From the NCBI GenBank assembly GCA_017454585.1, contig JAFTCU010000189.1:1-7787 (forward strand): a stretch of 7,787 nucleotides of DNA, read 5' to 3'. Under the pieces are notes generated by a model. It was not told where the DNA came from and searched no databases. It saw only the letters and a program-made list of their open reading frames with translations. The position numbers and the translations under genes were made by a program. The DNA comes from Thermoguttaceae bacterium. Its GTDB lineage: Bacteria > Planctomycetota > Planctomycetia > Pirellulales > Thermoguttaceae. Within the stretch, counting starts at the first letter, position 1, and each line of letters opens with the position of its first letter. Positions 6,605-7,787 of this stretch are shown one piece after another.

Positions 6605-7009
6605 TTAAATTGAACTTTCCTCAGTAATTGTAAAGGCTTTATTCTGGTTGGAATAGTAGCATCGTTTGAATTCCGGTTTTTTCCCGAAGTTCATTAAGAG
6701 GCCAATTTCCATTCGGCTGGCTTTCAGGTAATTCTTGATTTGACGTATATGAGCGTCAGAGAATTCCTCAACCGCCTTTAATTCGAGGATAATGCAATCA
6801 TTAACCACAATATCGGCCACATAGGCCCCGACTATAGTATCCTGGTAATAAACCAGAATGTCTTTTTGAAGTTCAACTTTTAATCCTGCACGCTCCAGTT
6901 CAAGCGCAAGCGCATTTTGGTAAACTTTTTCCAAAAAGCCAAAGCCCAAATAGTTGTATACTTTGAAAAAACGGTTTATAATGATTTCAGTCAAATCCGA
7001 TTTTTCCAT
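6605..7009 (-). CDS. GxxExxY protein (PD-(D/E)XK nuclease-like fold)
   Basis: A complete 134-residue member of the GxxExxY family (TIGR04256 / PDDEXK_3 type), of unsettled function. The naming motif is G24-FL-E27-KV-Y30. The PD-(D/E)XK-like core is visible as D66 in YVADIVVN and E76-L-K78 in IILELKAV; the family end motif is GLLMNFGK at 103-110, and the helix HIRQIKNYLKAS lies at 87-98. Length is normal (about 120-135). No Shine-Dalgarno site precedes the ATG at 7009, whose leader is almost pure A/T. Base composition is clearly lower in GC than both neighbours, and 45-bp inverted repeats lie 24 and 30 nt from its ends. These suggest acquisition with the repeats. The nuclease role is fold-based inference; residues look intact, so activity is possible. 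Confidence 0.92.
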   Translation of the reverse strand: MEKSDLTEIIINRFFKVYNYLGFGFLEKVYQNALALELERAGLKVELQKDILVYYQDTIVGAYVADIVVNDCIILELKAVEEFSDAHIRQIKNYLKASRMEIGLLMNFGKKPEFKRCYYSNQNKAFTITEESSI

Positions 7010-7039
7010 ATTTATTTAAAATATTTAAAATCTCTTAAA

Positions 7040-7084
7040 AAATCCGCCTCGATCCGCTTAATCCGCTTGATCCGCGGGGCCTTT
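7040..7084 (-). repeat. Right 45-bp inverted repeat of the GxxExxY cassette
   Basis: Reverse-complement partner of 6536-6580 (44 of 45 identical), with the same tandem units read on the minus strand. It ends 48 nt before the stop codon of the SIS-domain gene (on the plus coordinate), so a transcript of that gene reading on would enter this arm and could fold it against the left arm. Confidence 0.92.
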
Positions 7085-7132
7085 CTCGGTTTGCTGCAAG
7101 CTGGATTTTGTGTTTAGGATTGGACGAATAAA

Positions 7133-7787
7133 CTACCGTTTCATCAGGAATTTGACCAGCCGCTTGGCGTTCGTGAAGTTCGGGATGATGGCGTCGGCGC
7201 CGGCGTCCACCATTTTCATGCGCATTCTCTCGTTTACGAGGTTCAACTCTTTGCGGTCCACGGCCACACCGACGGCGTATGCGCCGAGTTTTTTCGCTTC
7301 GGCCACTTCCTCGTCGTTGAGGCAGAACATGATGAAATCGTCTTCGGACTCCTCGCAGTCGTTGATCTCCGTCTCGGTGACGAGCTCGATGAAGCCGTCA
7401 AAACCCGGGACTTTGCGGACGGCCTTTTCGTCGAAGAAGTACATCGCCTGCGACTGGGCCGGGGTGGGGTACTCGAAAATCTCGATGTCCCACGTGGTCT
7501 TCAGCATTTCCTTCAGCGCGCAGACCAGCGAGTGGAAGTAAACCACGTGCAGGTCCTCAAGCTGCTCCATCGACCAGGTCGGGGCGAGGAGGCAGTAGTC
7601 GCACCAGTTCTTCATCTGTCCGCCGTCGCGGCCGCCAAAACCCACGACCGTGATCCCCATTTTGCGGGCCTGGATGCACGCTTTCACGACGTTCGGCGAG
7701 TTCCCGCTTCCGCTGTACACGATCAGTACGTCGCCGGGATGGCCGAGGGTCTTGAGCAGGATGGAGTACACGTCGTCGTAGCTGTAA
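7133..7787 (-). CDS. SIS-domain (GmhA-like) sugar isomerase with possible HAD-like tail, 5' end cut by window edge
   Basis: The visible 217 codons run from the window edge to TAG at 7133; the start lies outside. The first half is the C-terminal part of a SIS domain, the fold of phosphosugar isomerases: GDVLIVYSGSGNSPNVV holds the phosphate-binding SGSGNS loop (visible residues 25-30), followed by GRDGG at 52-56 and the helix with QLEDLHVVYFH at 75-85, which match the GmhA (sedoheptulose-7-phosphate isomerase) pattern. From about 145 the sequence changes: ND-EEVAEAKKLGAYAVGVAVD and AGADAIIPNFTNAKRLVKFL resemble the last strands of HAD-type phosphatases, but I see no clear HAD nucleophile motif. 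It could be a SIS-HAD fusion or a SIS protein with a Rossmann-like tail. A GTG at 7771 is internal to the domain and not the true start. SIS call firm, substrate and tail uncertain. Confidence 0.85.
   Translation of the reverse strand, partial: YSYDDVYSILLKTLGHPGDVLIVYSGSGNSPNVVKACIQARKMGITVVGFGGRDGGQMKNWCDYCLLAPTWSMEQLEDLHVVYFHSLVCALKEMLKTTWDIEIFEYPTPAQSQAMYFFDEKAVRKVPGFDGFIELVTETEINDCEESEDDFIMFCLNDEEVAEAKKLGAYAVGVAVDRKELNLVNERMRMKMVDAGADAIIPNFTNAKRLVKFLMKR

Larger units (their letters stand above)
6536..7084. mobile_element. Candidate mobile cassette: GxxExxY gene between long inverted repeats
   Basis: A 549-bp unit with a near-perfect 45-bp inverted repeat at each end, one small AT-rich gene inside and almost no other sequence. 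It lies between two co-oriented, more GC-rich genes (SIS-domain protein and permease). No transposase or target-site duplication is visible, so the means of movement, if any, is unknown. Alternatives are a tandem-repeat pair captured by recombination around a resident gene, or an intervening-sequence-like element. The mobile reading is inference from structure and composition. Confidence 0.55.

Overview
The window most resembles a chromosomal segment from a free-living or host-associated bacterium, probably of the Planctomycetota/PVC group. This is an inference from gene style: a very large, poorly characterised secreted multidomain protein, a GxxExxY protein, heptamer-type intergenic repeats, and starts with weak or no Shine-Dalgarno sites. 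The stand-alone 2[4Fe-4S] ferredoxin fits an organism with anaerobic electron-transfer chemistry. The coding sequence is moderately GC-rich, while spacers and one inserted gene are visibly AT-rich.

Layout from left to right. (1) Positions 1-945, minus: the N-terminal two thirds of miaB (tRNA methylthiotransferase), running off the left edge. (2) 946-1126: a repeat-filled spacer framed by a 24-bp perfect inverted repeat made of AGTAGTC heptamers, which ends 7 nt from the miaB start codon. (3) 1127-1408, minus: a small charged helical protein with its own probable promoter. (4) 1685-4693, plus: a 1002-residue secreted protein with a sugar-binding-like beta domain, a disordered linker, a TIM-barrel-like centre, a helical hairpin and a C-terminal jelly roll. 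(5) 4758-5154, plus: a self-contained ferredoxin unit with near-consensus promoter, terminator-like hairpin in the leader, strong RBS, 56-codon gene and bidirectional terminator. (6) 5155-5387: a spacer with several hairpins and two mutually exclusive long-range pairings. (7) 5388-6458, minus: an OppC/DppC-type peptide ABC transporter permease without its partner genes in view. (8) 6536-7084: a cassette carrying a GxxExxY gene between two near-identical 45-bp inverted repeats built from GCGGATYAA units. (9) 7133-7787, minus: the C-terminal part of a GmhA-like SIS-domain protein with a possible HAD-like tail, running off the right edge.

The SIS gene and the permease are on the same strand with the cassette between them, so the cassette may have been inserted into what was once an ordinary spacer or operon junction. 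The other genes look like independent units (tRNA modification, electron transfer, secreted carbohydrate-related protein, nutrient import). I see no defence system, CRISPR array, rRNA or tRNA. The most novel-looking element is the inverted-repeat GxxExxY cassette; the large secreted protein is the least understood gene.
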